Under the pieces are notes generated by a model. That model saw only the letters and a program-made list of their open reading frames with translations. It did no database searches and was not told the DNA's origin. DNA of 64,000 bases from assembly GCF_035975855.1 (NCBI RefSeq), contig NZ_CP109055.1, positions 8,246,001 to 8,310,000 on the forward strand, read 5' to 3'. Within the stretch, counting starts at the first letter, position 1, and every line of letters starts with the position of its first letter. Positions 18,981-28,489 of this stretch are shown here, piece by piece. The position numbers and the translations under genes were made by a program. The stretch comes from Streptomyces sp. NBC_01304. Lineage in GTDB: Bacteria; Actinomycetota; Actinomycetes; Streptomycetales; Streptomycetaceae.

Positions 18981-19748
18981 TCACTCCCAGCGGAAAAATC
19001 GGGCGGCGGCACCGAGTCCGAGGACGGACCAGACGGCCAGGATCCCGAGGTTCCCCCACGGCAGGGAAGCCCCGTGCTGCAGGACGTCGCGCAGCCCGTC
19101 CGAGAGCGCAGAGATGGGCAGCAGCCCGAGCACCGACTGTGCCGCGTCCGGGAACTTGTCCAGCGGCACGATGACCCCGCCGCCCACGAGCAGGAGCAGG
19201 AAGACCAGGTTCGCGGCGGCCAGCGTCGCCTCCGCCTTCAGCGTCCCGGCCATCAGCAGACCCAGCCCGGAGAAGGCGGCGGTACCGAGCACCAGGAGCA
19301 GCAGCACGGCGAGCGGGTTTCCCTCGGGCGACCAGCCGAGCCCGAACGCGATCGCCGTCAGCAGGGCGACCTGCAGCACCTCCGTGACCAGCACGGACAG
19401 GGTCTTGGCGGTGAGCAGGGCCCAGCGCGGGAGCGGCGAGCTGCCGAGGAGTTTCAGGACGCCGTAGCGGCGCTCGAAGCCGGTCGCGATGGCCTGGCCG
19501 GTGAAGGCCGTGGACATCACGGCGAGCGCGAGGACGCCGGGCGTCAGGAAGTCGACGGCCTTTCCGGAGCCCGTGTCGATGATGTCGACCGTCGAGAACA
19601 GGACCAGGAGGAGGGAGGGGATCACCACGGTGAGCAGCAGCTGTTCGCCGTTGCGCAGCAGCATCTTCGTCTCGAGCGCGGTCTGCGCCGCGATCATGCG
19701 TCCCACGGGAGCCGCACCGGGCTCGGGCGTATACGTGCCGGCGCTCAT
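18981..19748 (-). CDS. ABC-2 type transporter permease
   Basis: 255 aa with six hydrophobic segments in the ABC-2 pattern (LLLTVVIPSLLLVLF, ATGFERRYGVLKLLGSSPLPRWALL cytoplasmic loop, LVFLLLLVGGGVIVPL). The ERRYGVLKLL...LPRW coupling loop is typical of drug- or lipid-export ABC-2 permeases. Translation is coupled to the ATPase gene by an ATGA overlap. Substrate unknown. The position beside ctaA is conserved in Streptomyces as I remember it. Confidence 0.9.
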   Translation of the reverse strand: MSAGTYTPEPGAAPVGRMIAAQTALETKMLLRNGEQLLLTVVIPSLLLVLFSTVDIIDTGSGKAVDFLTPGVLALAVMSTAFTGQAIATGFERRYGVLKLLGSSPLPRWALLTAKTLSVLVTEVLQVALLTAIAFGLGWSPEGNPLAVLLLLVLGTAAFSGLGLLMAGTLKAEATLAAANLVFLLLLVGGGVIVPLDKFPDAAQSVLGLLPISALSDGLRDVLQHGASLPWGNLGILAVWSVLGLGAAARFFRWE

Positions 19749-20668
19749 CCGCGCAGCTCCTTACCGGTCAGCTCCAGGAAGACGTCCTCGAGGGTGTGCC
19801 GCTCGACCGAGATCTTCTCCGGCATCACGCCGTGCTGGGCGCACCAGGAGGTGACCGTGGCGAGGAGCTGGGGGTCGATCTTTCCGGTCACGCGGTACGC
19901 GCCCGGGGTGAGCTCGGCCGCCGCGGTGTCCGTCGGCAGGGCCTTGAGCAGGGAGGCGATGTCGAGGCCGGGGCGGCCGCCGAAGCGCAGGGTGTTCTCG
20001 GCACCGCCGCGGCACAGGGCCTCGGGGCTGCCCTGGGCGACGACCTTGCCCTCGTCGATGATCGCCACGTCGTCGGAGAGTTCCTCGGCCTCGTCCATGT
20101 GGTGCGTGGTGAGGATCACCGAGACGCCGTCGCGGCGCAGGTCGCGTACGAGATCCCAGGTCGCCCGCCGGGCCTGCGGGTCCAGGCCCGCGGTCGGCTC
20201 GTCCAGGAAGACCAGCTCGGGGCGGCCGACCACCGCCATCGCGAGGGCGAGGCGCTGCTGCTGGCCGCCGGACAGGCGGCGGTAGGTGGTGCGGCCGCAG
20301 CTGCCGAGGCCGAGGCGCTCGATCAGGGCGGGCACGTCCAGCGGGTGGGCGTGCAGCTTGGCCTTGTGGCGGAGCATTTCGTCGGCGCGGGCGCCGGAGT
20401 AGACGCCGCCGGACTGCAGCATCACGCCGATCCGGGGGCGCAGGGCCGAGGCCTGGGCGACGGGGTCGAGGCCGAGGACGCGGACCGTGCCGGCGTCCGG
20501 CCTCCGGTAGCCCTCGCAGGTCTCGACGGTGGTCGTCTTGCCCGCGCCGTTGGGGCCGAGGACGGCGGTGATGCCCGCTTGGGCAGTCAGGTCGAGGCCG
20601 TCGACCGCGGTCTTTGATCGGTACCGCTTCACCAGGCCGCGTACCTGGACGACGGGCTCATCACGCAT
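19745..20668 (-). CDS. ABC transporter ATP-binding protein
   Basis: 307 aa. Walker A GPNGAGKTTT near residue 40, Q-loop IGVMLQSGG, signature LSGGQQQRLALA near 130, Walker B VFLDEPTAGLD, and switch His in LTTHHMDEAEEL. The C-terminal ~80 residues form the accessory domain of DrrA-like exporters. Pairs with the ABC-2 permease directly downstream. Confidence 0.93.
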   Translation of the reverse strand: MRDEPVVQVRGLVKRYRSKTAVDGLDLTAQAGITAVLGPNGAGKTTTVETCEGYRRPDAGTVRVLGLDPVAQASALRPRIGVMLQSGGVYSGARADEMLRHKAKLHAHPLDVPALIERLGLGSCGRTTYRRLSGGQQQRLALAMAVVGRPELVFLDEPTAGLDPQARRATWDLVRDLRRDGVSVILTTHHMDEAEELSDDVAIIDEGKVVAQGSPEALCRGGAENTLRFGGRPGLDIASLLKALPTDTAAAELTPGAYRVTGKIDPQLLATVTSWCAQHGVMPEKISVERHTLEDVFLELTGKELRG

Positions 20669-20740
20669 GGCGGGAAGTCTAGAGAGGGGGCATAGGTCCT
20701 GGGGACAGGGGTCCGGGGGGCCTGGAAATTGCTGACATTT

Positions 20741-20756
20741 ACCGGCAGATACCGGT
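20741..20756. promoter_or_regulatory. Inverted repeat upstream of the FNT channel gene
   Basis: ACCGG and CCGGT flank a 6-nt AT-containing centre, 34 bases before the FNT ATG and 73 bases from the divergent ABC start. It sits where an operator or a -35 region would be expected. Regulator unknown. Confidence 0.4.
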
Positions 20757-20789
20757 CCTTCGCGAGCCTAACGTTGAAGGGTGATCAGC

Positions 20790-21659
20790 ATGGAGAAGAA
20801 CCTCGACGAGACGACTCTGCAGGCGGTGCACAAGGCACACGAGCTGAGGAAGCCGCCGCGCTACCTCGTCTCCGCCATGATGGCCGGTGCCTTCATCGGC
20901 GTGGGTGAGGTGCTGCTCCTCACCGCCGCCTCGCCGCTGGTCGCGAGTCACAGCGGGGCCGCGAAGCTGGTGGAGGGCCTGGCCTTCCCGCTCGCGATCA
21001 CGATGGTGATGTTCGCCGGGGCCCAGCTGTTCACCAGCAATGTGATGGTGATGCTCGTCGGCGCCCTGTCCGGGCGGACCGGTGTCAAGGACCTCGTCGC
21101 CTCCTGGGTGCTCTCCCTCACCGGCAACCTGCTCGGCGCCCTCGCCTTCGGCGGCATGGTGCACGCCTCCGGCGTCCTGTCCGCCAAGCCCGCCGCCGCG
21201 ATGCTGCACGAACTGCTCGACGCCAAGGTGGCACTCGACGGGGGCCAGCTCTTCTGGCGCGCGGTGCTCTGCAACTTCCTTGTCTGCCTGGGCATCTGGA
21301 TGTTCACGCGGGCCCAGGGCGACGGCGCCAAGACGATGGTCCTGTGGATGCCGGTGTTCGTCTTCGTGGCCGCCGGGTTCGAGCACTGCGTCGCGAACAT
21401 GGCCCTGTTCAGCATGGGCATCTTCGAGGGCAGCGCCACCTTCGGCGAGCTCTTCCACAACCTTGCCTTCACCATTACCGGCAACATCGTCGGCGGCGGT
21501 CTCCTGGTCGGCGCCGTGTACTGGTTCACCACCGGGGCCAAGCGCTCCGACTTCCGCCGCCGGGACGCCCTGGCCAAGGGCGAGCCGGTCATCGAGCCGG
21601 TTGCCGAGACCGCGGAGATCGCCCCCGAGCGCGAGCTGGTGGGTTCGCACCACCGCTGA
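20790..21659 (+). CDS. Formate/nitrite transporter (FNT) family channel
   Basis: 289 aa with six membrane segments. Seen: AGAFIGVGEVLLLTAAS after TM1, the central AGAQLFTSNVMVML and the EHCVANMALFSMGIF region, matching FocA/NirC topology in which two half-loops form the pore. ATG 20790 has GAAGG nine bases upstream; GTG 20781 is too close to it. It transports formate, nitrite or similar small anions as a pentamer. No formate or nitrite enzyme lies nearby, so the substrate is open. Confidence 0.9.
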   Translation: MEKNLDETTLQAVHKAHELRKPPRYLVSAMMAGAFIGVGEVLLLTAASPLVASHSGAAKLVEGLAFPLAITMVMFAGAQLFTSNVMVMLVGALSGRTGVKDLVASWVLSLTGNLLGALAFGGMVHASGVLSAKPAAAMLHELLDAKVALDGGQLFWRAVLCNFLVCLGIWMFTRAQGDGAKTMVLWMPVFVFVAAGFEHCVANMALFSMGIFEGSATFGELFHNLAFTITGNIVGGGLLVGAVYWFTTGAKRSDFRRRDALAKGEPVIEPVAETAEIAPERELVGSHHR

Positions 21660-21698
21660 CCTGCGAGGCCCTGCGCACGCCGTAGAAACGTACGCATA

Positions 21699-21784
21699 TT
21701 AGGTAACCCTTAGTGATCGAGGCCACCGCCGGTGGCCTCGATCGCGGGTTGTCGGGGCCAGAAGAATTACGCAACAATGGCGTT
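21699..21784 (+). promoter_or_regulatory. Putative suf promoter; iron-box-like half-site upstream
   Basis: TTGTCG (21749-21754) and AACAAT (21773-21778) are 18 bp apart, and the predicted transcription start falls at or next to the GTG start of sufR at 21785, implying a leaderless message. Further upstream, TTAGGTAACCCTTAG (21699-21713) matches one half of the DtxR/IdeR iron box (TTAGGTTAG...); the other half is not present. Confidence 0.5.
21715..21743. terminator. 13-bp perfect hairpin after the FNT gene
   Basis: GATCGAGGCCACC and GGTGGCCTCGATC are perfectly complementary with a 3-nt loop, 56 bases after the FNT stop and just before the suf promoter. It should insulate the suf operon from read-through. 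Confidence 0.8.
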
Positions 21785-22555
21785 GTGAAAAACGTTGGCG
21801 AGGCTCAGGCGGCTCCCTCGGGTGCCCCGCAGGAGGAACTCGCGACCGGTGAGCGCAGCACGCGCAACCGCGTCGCGCGCTCCATCCTGGACCACGGCCC
21901 GTCCACCGTCGCCGATCTCGCGGGCCGCCTCGGCCTGACCCAGGCAGCCGTCCGCCGGCACCTCGACGCACTGGCCGCCGACGATGTCGTAGAACCCCGT
22001 GAACAGCGCGTTTACGGCGCCCGCACCCGTGGCCGCCCCGCGAAGGTGTTCGCCCTGACCGACTGCGGCCGGGACGCCTTCGACCAGTCCTACGACAAGC
22101 TGGCCGCCGAGGCCCTGCGCTGGATCTCCCAGTCCGCGGGCGGCGGAGAGCTCGGCGAGGCCGCCGTCGCCGCCTTCGCCCGGGCCCGGCTCGCCTCGCA
22201 GGCCGCCGGATACCAGGAGGCCCTGGACGCCGCGGCCCCCGACCGGCGGGCAGAGGCCCTGGCCAAGGCTCTGACGGCCGACGGGTACGCTGCTACAGCG
22301 CGTAGCGCACCGGTCGGCGAGCAGCTGTGTCAGCACCACTGCCCGGTCGCTCATGTCGCCGAGCAGTTCCCGCAGCTCTGCGAGGCGGAGACGGAGTTCT
22401 TCAGCCGTCTGCTCGGCACCCATGTGCAGCGACTGGCCACCATCGCTCACGGGGACGGCGTCTGCACGACGTTCATTCCCCGCAAAGAGACCAGCCCCGA
22501 TCCATCACAGCCCACCACAGCATCTGCAAGCACGGCCGGGAGGAACCCCGCATGA
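21785..22555 (+). CDS. sufR: SufR-type Fe-S-sensing repressor of the suf operon
   Basis: 256 aa. The N-terminal HTH ([22 protein letters not shown], residues ~40-62) and wing ([14 protein letters not shown]) are followed by a helical region and a C-terminal cluster-binding segment [21 protein letters not shown], giving Cys ligands spaced as in actinobacterial SufR. It represses suf when holding a [4Fe-4S] cluster and derepresses it on cluster loss. The start is GTG 21785. Its stop overlaps the sufB ATG (ATGA). Confidence 0.93.
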   Translation: MKNVGEAQAAPSGAPQEELATGERSTRNRVARSILDHGPSTVADLAGRLGLTQAAVRRHLDALAADDVVEPREQRVYGARTRGRPAKVFALTDCGRDAFDQSYDKLAAEALRWISQSAGGGELGEAAVAAFARARLASQAAGYQEALDAAAPDRRAEALAKALTADGYAATARSAPVGEQLCQHHCPVAHVAEQFPQLCEAETEFFSRLLGTHVQRLATIAHGDGVCTTFIPRKETSPDPSQPTTASASTAGRNPA

Positions 22556-23976
22556 CTCTGCCCATCGAGGAGACCGCTCACCCTGAGCTCGAGGGTCTGG
22601 GCAACTACGAGTACGGCTGGGCCGACTCCGACGCCGCCGGTCAGGCCGCCAAGCGCGGACTGAACGAGGACGTCGTCCGCGACATCTCCAGCAAGAAGAG
22701 CGAGCCGGAGTGGATGCTGAAGCTGCGCCTCAAGGGGCTGCGGCTGTTCGACAAGAAGCCCATGCCGAACTGGGGCTCCGACCTGTCGGGCATCGACTTC
22801 GACAACATCAAGTACTTCGTGCGGTCCACCGAGAAGCAGGCCCAGTCGTGGGAGGACCTGCCGGAGGACATCAAGAACACGTACGACAAGCTCGGCATCC
22901 CGGAGGCGGAGAAGCAGCGCCTCGTCGCCGGTGTCGCGGCCCAGTACGAGTCGGAGGTCGTCTACCACCAGATCCGTGAGGACCTGGAGGAGCAGGGCGT
23001 CATCTTCCTCGACACCGACACCGCGCTCAAGGAGCACCCGGAGCTCTTCAAGGAGTACTTCGGCACGGTCATCCCGGTCGGCGACAACAAGTTCGCGTCG
23101 CTGAACACCGCGGTCTGGTCCGGCGGCTCCTTCATCTACGTGCCGAAGGGCGTGCAGGTCGAGATCCCGCTTCAGGCCTACTTCCGTATCAACACGGAGA
23201 ACATGGGCCAGTTCGAGCGGACGCTGATCATCGTCGACGAGGACGCCTACGTCCACTACGTCGAGGGCTGCACCGCGCCGATCTACACCTCGGACTCGCT
23301 GCACTCCGCGGTCGTCGAGATCATCGTGAAGAAGGGTGCCCGCTGCCGTTACACGACCATCCAGAACTGGTCGAACAACGTCTACAACCTGGTCACCAAG
23401 CGCGCCGTGGCGTACGAGGGCGCGACCATGGAGTGGATCGACGGCAACATCGGCTCCAAGGTCACCATGAAGTACCCGGCCGTCTACCTGATGGGCGAGC
23501 ACGCCAAGGGCGAGACCCTGTCCATCGCCTTCGCGGGCGAGGGCCAGCACCAGGACGCCGGCTCCAAGATGGTCCACATGGCGCCGAACACGTCCTCCAA
23601 CATCGTGTCGAAGTCGGTGGCCCGTGGTGGCGGCCGTACCTCGTACCGCGGTCTGGTCGAGATCGGCGAGGGCGCGCACGGCTCGAAGTCCAACGTGCTC
23701 TGTGACGCGCTGCTCGTCGACACGATCTCCCGCTCGGACACGTACCCGTACGTGGACGTCCGCGAGGACGACGTGTCCATGGGGCACGAGGCCACCGTCT
23801 CCAAGGTCTCCGACGACCAGCTCTTCTACCTGATGAGCCGCGGTCTGACCGAGTTCGAGGCCATGGCCATGATCGTGCGCGGCTTCGTCGAGCCGATCGC
23901 CAAGGAGCTGCCCATGGAGTACGCCCTTGAGCTCAACCGGCTGATCGAGCTGCAGATGGAGGGCGCGGTCGGTTAA
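22552..23976 (+). CDS. sufB: Fe-S cluster assembly scaffold protein SufB
   Basis: 474 aa. Part of the SufBCD scaffold on which clusters are built. Seen: [19 protein letters not shown] near residue 205, the [21 protein letters not shown] region with the conserved Cys, and the C-terminal [20 protein letters not shown] shared with SufD. ATG 22552 is preceded by GGGAGG. Translationally coupled to sufR. Confidence 0.97.
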   Translation: MTLPIEETAHPELEGLGNYEYGWADSDAAGQAAKRGLNEDVVRDISSKKSEPEWMLKLRLKGLRLFDKKPMPNWGSDLSGIDFDNIKYFVRSTEKQAQSWEDLPEDIKNTYDKLGIPEAEKQRLVAGVAAQYESEVVYHQIREDLEEQGVIFLDTDTALKEHPELFKEYFGTVIPVGDNKFASLNTAVWSGGSFIYVPKGVQVEIPLQAYFRINTENMGQFERTLIIVDEDAYVHYVEGCTAPIYTSDSLHSAVVEIIVKKGARCRYTTIQNWSNNVYNLVTKRAVAYEGATMEWIDGNIGSKVTMKYPAVYLMGEHAKGETLSIAFAGEGQHQDAGSKMVHMAPNTSSNIVSKSVARGGGRTSYRGLVEIGEGAHGSKSNVLCDALLVDTISRSDTYPYVDVREDDVSMGHEATVSKVSDDQLFYLMSRGLTEFEAMAMIVRGFVEPIAKELPMEYALELNRLIELQMEGAVG

Positions 23977-24067
23977 CACCGGCCCGGGCCGGCCAATCCC
24001 GACTGGCCGGCCGCCCGAAGTACCAGCAGCTACACGTCTTATCCAGGAAGAGAGCACTACGACAGCC

Positions 24068-25246
24068 ATGGCTGAGGCTCAGAACATCCCCGGGGGCTCC
24101 ACGACGGCAGGCGCCGTCGCGGTGGCCGCCGAGTCCACCGTCGCCACCCGCATGAGCGCGCCCCCGTCCTTCGACGTCGCGGACTTCCCGGTCCCGCACG
24201 GCCGCGAGGAGGAGTGGCGGTTCACCCCGCTCGAGCGCCTCAAGGGGCTGCACGACGGCACCGCGAAGGCCGACGGCGCGATGAAGGCGGAGATCAACGC
24301 CCCCGAGGGCGTCACCGTCGAGGCCGTCTCCCGCGACGACGAGCGCATCGGCAAGGCGGGCACCCCGGTGGACCGCGTCGCCGCGCAGGCGTTCTCGTCC
24401 TTCGAGAAGGCCACGGTGATCACCGTCCCGAAGGAGGCCGTGCTGACCGAGCCGGTGCGGGTCACCCTGCACGGCGAGGGCGGCACCACCTTCGGCCACA
24501 CCGTCTTCGAGATCGGCGCCTTCGCCGAGGTCGTCATCGTCATCGACCACACCGGTGACGCGGTGCGCGCCGCCAACCTCGACTTCAACATCGGGGACGG
24601 CGCCAAGGTCACCTTCGTGTCCGTGCAGGACTGGGACGACACCACCGTCCACTGCTCCCAGCACAACGCGAAGATCGGCCGCGACGCCACCTTCAAGTCG
24701 GTCGTCGTGACCTTCGGCGGCGACGTCGTCCGCATCCACCCGCGCGTCACGTACGCGGGTCCCGGCGGCGAGGCCGAGCTGCTCGGCCTGTACTTCACGG
24801 ACGCCGGCCAGCACCAGGAGCACCGCCTCCTGGTCGACCACAACGTCCCGAACTGCAAGTCCAACGTCGTCTACAAGGGCGCACTGCAGGGCGAGCAGGC
24901 ACACGCCGTCTGGATCGGCGACGTCCTCATCGAGGCCGCCGCCGAGGGCACGGACACGTACGAGATGAACCGCAACCTGGTTCTGACCGACGGCGCCCGC
25001 GTCGACTCCGTGCCGAACCTGGAGATCGAGACCGGCGAGATCGTCGGCGCGGGCCACGCCTCCGCGACCGGCCGCTTCGACGACGAGCAGCTCTTCTATC
25101 TGCAGGCCCGAGGCATCCCGGCCGACGAGGCCCGCCGCCTCGTGGTCCGTGGCTTCTTCACCGAGCTGGTCCAGCAGATCGGTGTCCCCGACATCGAGGA
25201 GCGCCTCATCGCCAAGATCGAGGCCGAGCTGGAGGCGTCCGTCTGA
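24068..25246 (+). CDS. sufD: Fe-S cluster assembly protein SufD
   Basis: 392 aa, paralogue of SufB and its partner in the SufBC2D complex. Seen: REEEWRFTPLERLKGL near residue 50, HNVPNCKSNVVYKGAL near 260 and the C-terminal ASATGRFDDEQLFYLQARGI. An Ala/Thr-rich stretch of ~30 residues precedes the domain. The 91-bp gap after sufB is the longest inside the operon and could hold a weak internal promoter or processing site. Its stop overlaps the next ATG. Confidence 0.96.
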   Translation: MAEAQNIPGGSTTAGAVAVAAESTVATRMSAPPSFDVADFPVPHGREEEWRFTPLERLKGLHDGTAKADGAMKAEINAPEGVTVEAVSRDDERIGKAGTPVDRVAAQAFSSFEKATVITVPKEAVLTEPVRVTLHGEGGTTFGHTVFEIGAFAEVVIVIDHTGDAVRAANLDFNIGDGAKVTFVSVQDWDDTTVHCSQHNAKIGRDATFKSVVVTFGGDVVRIHPRVTYAGPGGEAELLGLYFTDAGQHQEHRLLVDHNVPNCKSNVVYKGALQGEQAHAVWIGDVLIEAAAEGTDTYEMNRNLVLTDGARVDSVPNLEIETGEIVGAGHASATGRFDDEQLFYLQARGIPADEARRLVVRGFFTELVQQIGVPDIEERLIAKIEAELEASV

Positions 25247-25566
25247 TGTCGGACTTCGTCAAGGCGTGTGCGCTGAGCGAGCTGGAGGAGGACACCCCGA
25301 AGCGGGTGGAACTCGACGGCACGCCGGTGTCCCTCGTCAAGACCGAGGGCGAGGTGTTCGCGATCAACGACATCTGCTCGCACGCGAACGTGTCGCTCTC
25401 GGAGGGCGAGGTCGAAGACTGCCACATCGAGTGCTGGCTGCACGGCTCCAGCTTCGACCTGCGTACCGGCAAGCCCGACAGCCTTCCCGCGACGCGCCCC
25501 GTCCCCGTATACCCCGTAAAGATCGAAGGGGACGATGTGCTCGTCTCCGTCACACAGGAGTCCTGA
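25246..25566 (+). CDS. Rieske-type [2Fe-2S] protein of the suf operon
   Basis: 106 aa. A CxH...CxxH Rieske pair is present: CSHANVS near residue 45 and CWLHGSSFD near 64. It resembles soluble dioxygenase-type Rieske ferredoxins. Encoded inside the operon, with its ATG overlapping the sufD stop, it may deliver electrons for sulfur or iron reduction during assembly, as proposed for such suf-linked ferredoxins; this role is inferred. Confidence 0.92.
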   Translation: MSDFVKACALSELEEDTPKRVELDGTPVSLVKTEGEVFAINDICSHANVSLSEGEVEDCHIECWLHGSSFDLRTGKPDSLPATRPVPVYPVKIEGDDVLVSVTQES

Positions 25567-25572
25567 GGCACC

Positions 25573-26337
25573 ATGGCAACGCTTGAAATCCGCGACCTGC
25601 ACGTCACCGTCGAGGTCGAGAACGGCACCAAGGAAATCCTCAAGGGTGTCGACCTGACCGTGAAGCAGGGCGAGACGCACGCCATCATGGGCCCCAACGG
25701 CTCCGGCAAGTCGACGCTCGCCTACTCCATCGCCGGTCACCCGAAGTACACGATCACCAGCGGCACCGTGACCCTCGACGGCGAGGACGTCCTCGAGATG
25801 TCCGTCGACGAGCGCGCCCGCGCCGGCATGTTCCTCGCCATGCAGTACCCGGTCGAGGTCCCCGGCGTCTCGGTCTCCAACTTCCTGCGTACGTCGGCGA
25901 CGGCGATCCGCGGCGAGGCCCCCAAGCTGCGTACCTGGGTGAAGGAGGTCAAGGGTGCGATGGAGCAGCTCCAGATGGACCCGGCCTTCGCCGAGCGCAA
26001 CGTCAACGAGGGCTTCTCCGGCGGTGAGAAGAAGCGCCACGAGATCCTGCAGATGGAGCTCCTCAAGCCGAAGATCGCGATCCTCGACGAGACCGACTCC
26101 GGCCTCGACGTCGACGCCCTGCGCACCGTCTCCGAGGGCGTCAACCGCGTCCGCGAGACCGGTGAGGTCGGCACCCTGCTGATCACGCACTACACCCGCA
26201 TCCTGCGCTACATCAAGCCCGACTTCGTGCACGTCTTCTCGGCGGGCAAGATCGTCGAGTCCGGCGGCCCCGAGCTGGCCGACACCCTCGAGGCCGAGGG
26301 CTACGAGAAGTACACGAAGGGCGGCGTATCTGCGTGA
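25573..26337 (+). CDS. sufC: Fe-S cluster assembly ATPase SufC
   Basis: 254-aa ABC-type ATPase that drives the SufBC2D scaffold. Walker A GPNGSGKSTLAYSIAG near residue 38, signature FSGGEKKRHEILQM near 150, Walker B AILDETDSGLDVDAL near 172 and the His switch in LLITHYTRIL. It lies 6 bp after the Rieske gene. Its stop overlaps the GTG of sufS. Confidence 0.97.
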   Translation: MATLEIRDLHVTVEVENGTKEILKGVDLTVKQGETHAIMGPNGSGKSTLAYSIAGHPKYTITSGTVTLDGEDVLEMSVDERARAGMFLAMQYPVEVPGVSVSNFLRTSATAIRGEAPKLRTWVKEVKGAMEQLQMDPAFAERNVNEGFSGGEKKRHEILQMELLKPKIAILDETDSGLDVDALRTVSEGVNRVRETGEVGTLLITHYTRILRYIKPDFVHVFSAGKIVESGGPELADTLEAEGYEKYTKGGVSA

Positions 26338-27590
26338 CACAGCTGCCTGGCCTCCTCGACACCGAGGCAATCCGCAAGGACTTCCCGATCCTGGATCGGG
26401 TGCTCCACGACGGCAAGAAGCTCGTCTACCTGGACAACGCCGCGACCTCCCAGAAGCCGCGCCAGGTGCTCGACGCACTCACCGAGTACTACGAGCAGCA
26501 CAACGCCAACGTCCACCGTGGCGTGCATGTCCTCGCCGAGGAGGCCACGGCGCTGTACGAGGGCGCCCGTGACAAGGTCGCGGAGTTCATCAACGCGCCC
26601 TCGCGCAACGAGGTCATCTTCACCAAGAACGCCTCGGAGTCGCTCAACCTCGTGGCGAACATGCTGGGTTGGGCCGACGAGCCCTACCGCGTGGACCACG
26701 AGACCGAGATCGTCATCACGGAGATGGAGCACCACTCCAACATCGTTCCGTGGCAGCTGCTCTCGCAGCGCACCGGCGCGAAGCTGAAGTGGTTCGGCCT
26801 CACGGACGACGGCCGTCTCGACCTCTCCAACATGAACGAGATCATCACGGAGAAGACGAAGATCGTCTCCTTCACGCTGGTCTCCAACATCATGGGCACC
26901 GTCAACCCGGTCGAGGCCATCGTGCGCCGCGCCCAGGAGGTCGGCGCCCTGGTGCTGCTCGACGCCTCGCAGGCCGCGCCGCACATGCCGCTGGACGTGC
27001 AGGCGCTGCAGGCCGACTTCGTGGCCTTCACCGGCCACAAGATGTGCGGCCCGACCGGCATCGGTGTCCTGTGGGGACGGCAGGAGCTCCTCGAGGACCT
27101 GCCGCCGTTCCTCGGCGGCGGCGAGATGATCGAGACCGTGTCGATGCACTCGTCGACGTACGCTCCCGCGCCGCACAAGTTCGAGGCGGGTACGCCCCCG
27201 ATCGCCCAGGCCGTCGGCCTCGGCGCGGCCGTGGACTACCTCACCTCGATCGGCATGGAGAACATCGCGCGCCACGAGCACGCGATCACCGAGTACGCCG
27301 TCAAGCGCCTCCTGGAGGTGCCGGACCTGCGCATCATCGGCCCCGTCACGGCCGAGGACCGCGGCGCGGCGATCTCCTTCACGCTCGGCGACATCCACCC
27401 GCACGACGTGGGCCAGGTCCTCGACGAGCAGGGCATCGCGGTGCGCGTGGGACACCACTGCGCGCGGCCGGTCTGCCTGCGGTACGGAATTCCTGCGACC
27501 ACGCGAGCGTCGTTCTATCTGTACTCCACGCAGGCCGAGGTCGATGCCCTGGTCGACGGCCTGGAGCACGTACGGAACTTCTTCGGCTGA
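26334..27590 (+). CDS. sufS: Cysteine desulfurase SufS
   Basis: 418-aa PLP enzyme of fold type I, class II desulfurases. The PLP lysine is in FTGHKMCGPTGIG near residue 230, the substrate-pocket EMEHHSNIVPW near 128, and the catalytic cysteine in VRVGHHCARPVC near 370. It supplies persulfide sulfur, here most likely passed to SufU. GTG start overlapping the sufC stop (GTGA). Confidence 0.97.
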   Translation: MTQLPGLLDTEAIRKDFPILDRVLHDGKKLVYLDNAATSQKPRQVLDALTEYYEQHNANVHRGVHVLAEEATALYEGARDKVAEFINAPSRNEVIFTKNASESLNLVANMLGWADEPYRVDHETEIVITEMEHHSNIVPWQLLSQRTGAKLKWFGLTDDGRLDLSNMNEIITEKTKIVSFTLVSNIMGTVNPVEAIVRRAQEVGALVLLDASQAAPHMPLDVQALQADFVAFTGHKMCGPTGIGVLWGRQELLEDLPPFLGGGEMIETVSMHSSTYAPAPHKFEAGTPPIAQAVGLGAAVDYLTSIGMENIARHEHAITEYAVKRLLEVPDLRIIGPVTAEDRGAAISFTLGDIHPHDVGQVLDEQGIAVRVGHHCARPVCLRYGIPATTRASFYLYSTQAEVDALVDGLEHVRNFFG

Positions 27591-27606
27591 AGGGCTGGCT
27601 GAGAAC

Positions 27607-28068
27607 GTGAAGCTGGATTCGATGTACCAGGACGTCATCCTGGACCACTACAAGCACCCGCACGGCCGGGGCTTGCGGGACGGCGACGCCGAGGTGCACC
27701 ACGTCAACCCGACGTGCGGCGACGAGATCACGCTCCGCGTGAAGTACGACGGCGACCGCGTCGCGGACGTGTCGTACGAGGGCCAGGGCTGCTCCATCAG
27801 CCAGGCCTCGGCCTCGGTCCTCAACGACCTCCTGGTCGGCAAGGAGCTCGCCGAGGCGCAGAAGATCCAGGGCACCTTCCTGGAACTGATGCAGTCCAAG
27901 GGCAAGATCGAGCCCGACGACGCGATGGAGGAGATCCTGGAGGACGCCGTCGCGTTCGCCGGTGTCTCCAAGTACCCCGCGCGTGTGAAGTGTGCTCTGC
28001 TGAGCTGGATGGCGTGGAAGGACGCGACCGCCCAGGCGCTGGGCGAGTCCGAGAGGAAGACCGCATGA
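27607..28068 (+). CDS. sufU: SufU zinc-dependent sulfurtransferase
   Basis: 153 aa. Three cysteines at the SufU positions (NPTCGDEI near residue 40, GQGCSISQAS near 62, VKCALLSW near 128) plus the conserved Asp after the first Cys form the zinc/persulfide site. SufU accepts sulfur from SufS by ligand exchange. Start GTG 27607, 16 bp after sufS. An ATG at 27622 is an alternative start. Confidence 0.95.
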   Translation: MKLDSMYQDVILDHYKHPHGRGLRDGDAEVHHVNPTCGDEITLRVKYDGDRVADVSYEGQGCSISQASASVLNDLLVGKELAEAQKIQGTFLELMQSKGKIEPDDAMEEILEDAVAFAGVSKYPARVKCALLSWMAWKDATAQALGESERKTA

Positions 28069-28403
28069 GCGAGAACGAGACCGCGACGCTGAAGCCCGCC
28101 TCCGAAGAAGAGGTGCGGGAGGCGCTGTACGACGTCGTCGACCCCGAGTTGGGCATCGACGTCGTCAACCTCGGCCTCATCTACGGCATTCACGTCGATG
28201 ACGCCAACATCGCCACGATCGACATGACGCTCACGTCCGCGGCCTGCCCGCTGACCGACGTCATCGAGGACCAGGCGAAGTCAGCCACCGACGGCATCGT
28301 CAACGAGCTCCGGATCAACTGGGTCTGGATGCCGCCGTGGGGCCCGGACAAGATCACGGACGAGGGCCGGGAGCAGCTTCGGGCGCTCGGGTTCAACGTC
28401 TGA
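28065..28403 (+). CDS. SufT-like (DUF59 / MIP18 family) Fe-S maturation protein
   Basis: 112 aa, a single DUF59 domain: VVDPELGIDVVNLGLIYGI near residue 22 and the conserved Cys in TSAACPLTDVI near 60. Members assist late steps of Fe-S assembly or carriage. It is the last gene of the suf operon, with ATG overlapping the sufU stop (ATGA), and is followed by a strong terminator. Confidence 0.93.
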   Translation: MSENETATLKPASEEEVREALYDVVDPELGIDVVNLGLIYGIHVDDANIATIDMTLTSAACPLTDVIEDQAKSATDGIVNELRINWVWMPPWGPDKITDEGREQLRALGFNV

Positions 28404-28444
28404 GTTCGTTGTACGCAGCCGTACTTTTCTTTGTACGCAAGTGA

Positions 28445-28479
28445 GTTGGGCCCCGCACCGGATTGGTGCGGGGCCCAAC
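28445..28479. terminator. 15-bp perfect terminator hairpin closing the suf operon
   Basis: GTTGGGCCCCGCACC and GGTGCGGGGCCCAAC pair perfectly around a GGATT loop, 41 bases after the last suf stop and 10 bases before the stop of the convergent membrane-protein gene. Functions in both directions. Confidence 0.9.
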
Positions 28480-28489
28480 TTGCGCTGTC

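Noticed and set aside
22447..24069. Long open frame antisense to sufB (and similar ones antisense to zwf, tkt, sufS, dapD)
   Set aside because: Their composition (Arg/Gly/Val/Asp-rich, no domains) is what high-GC codon bias produces opposite a real gene.
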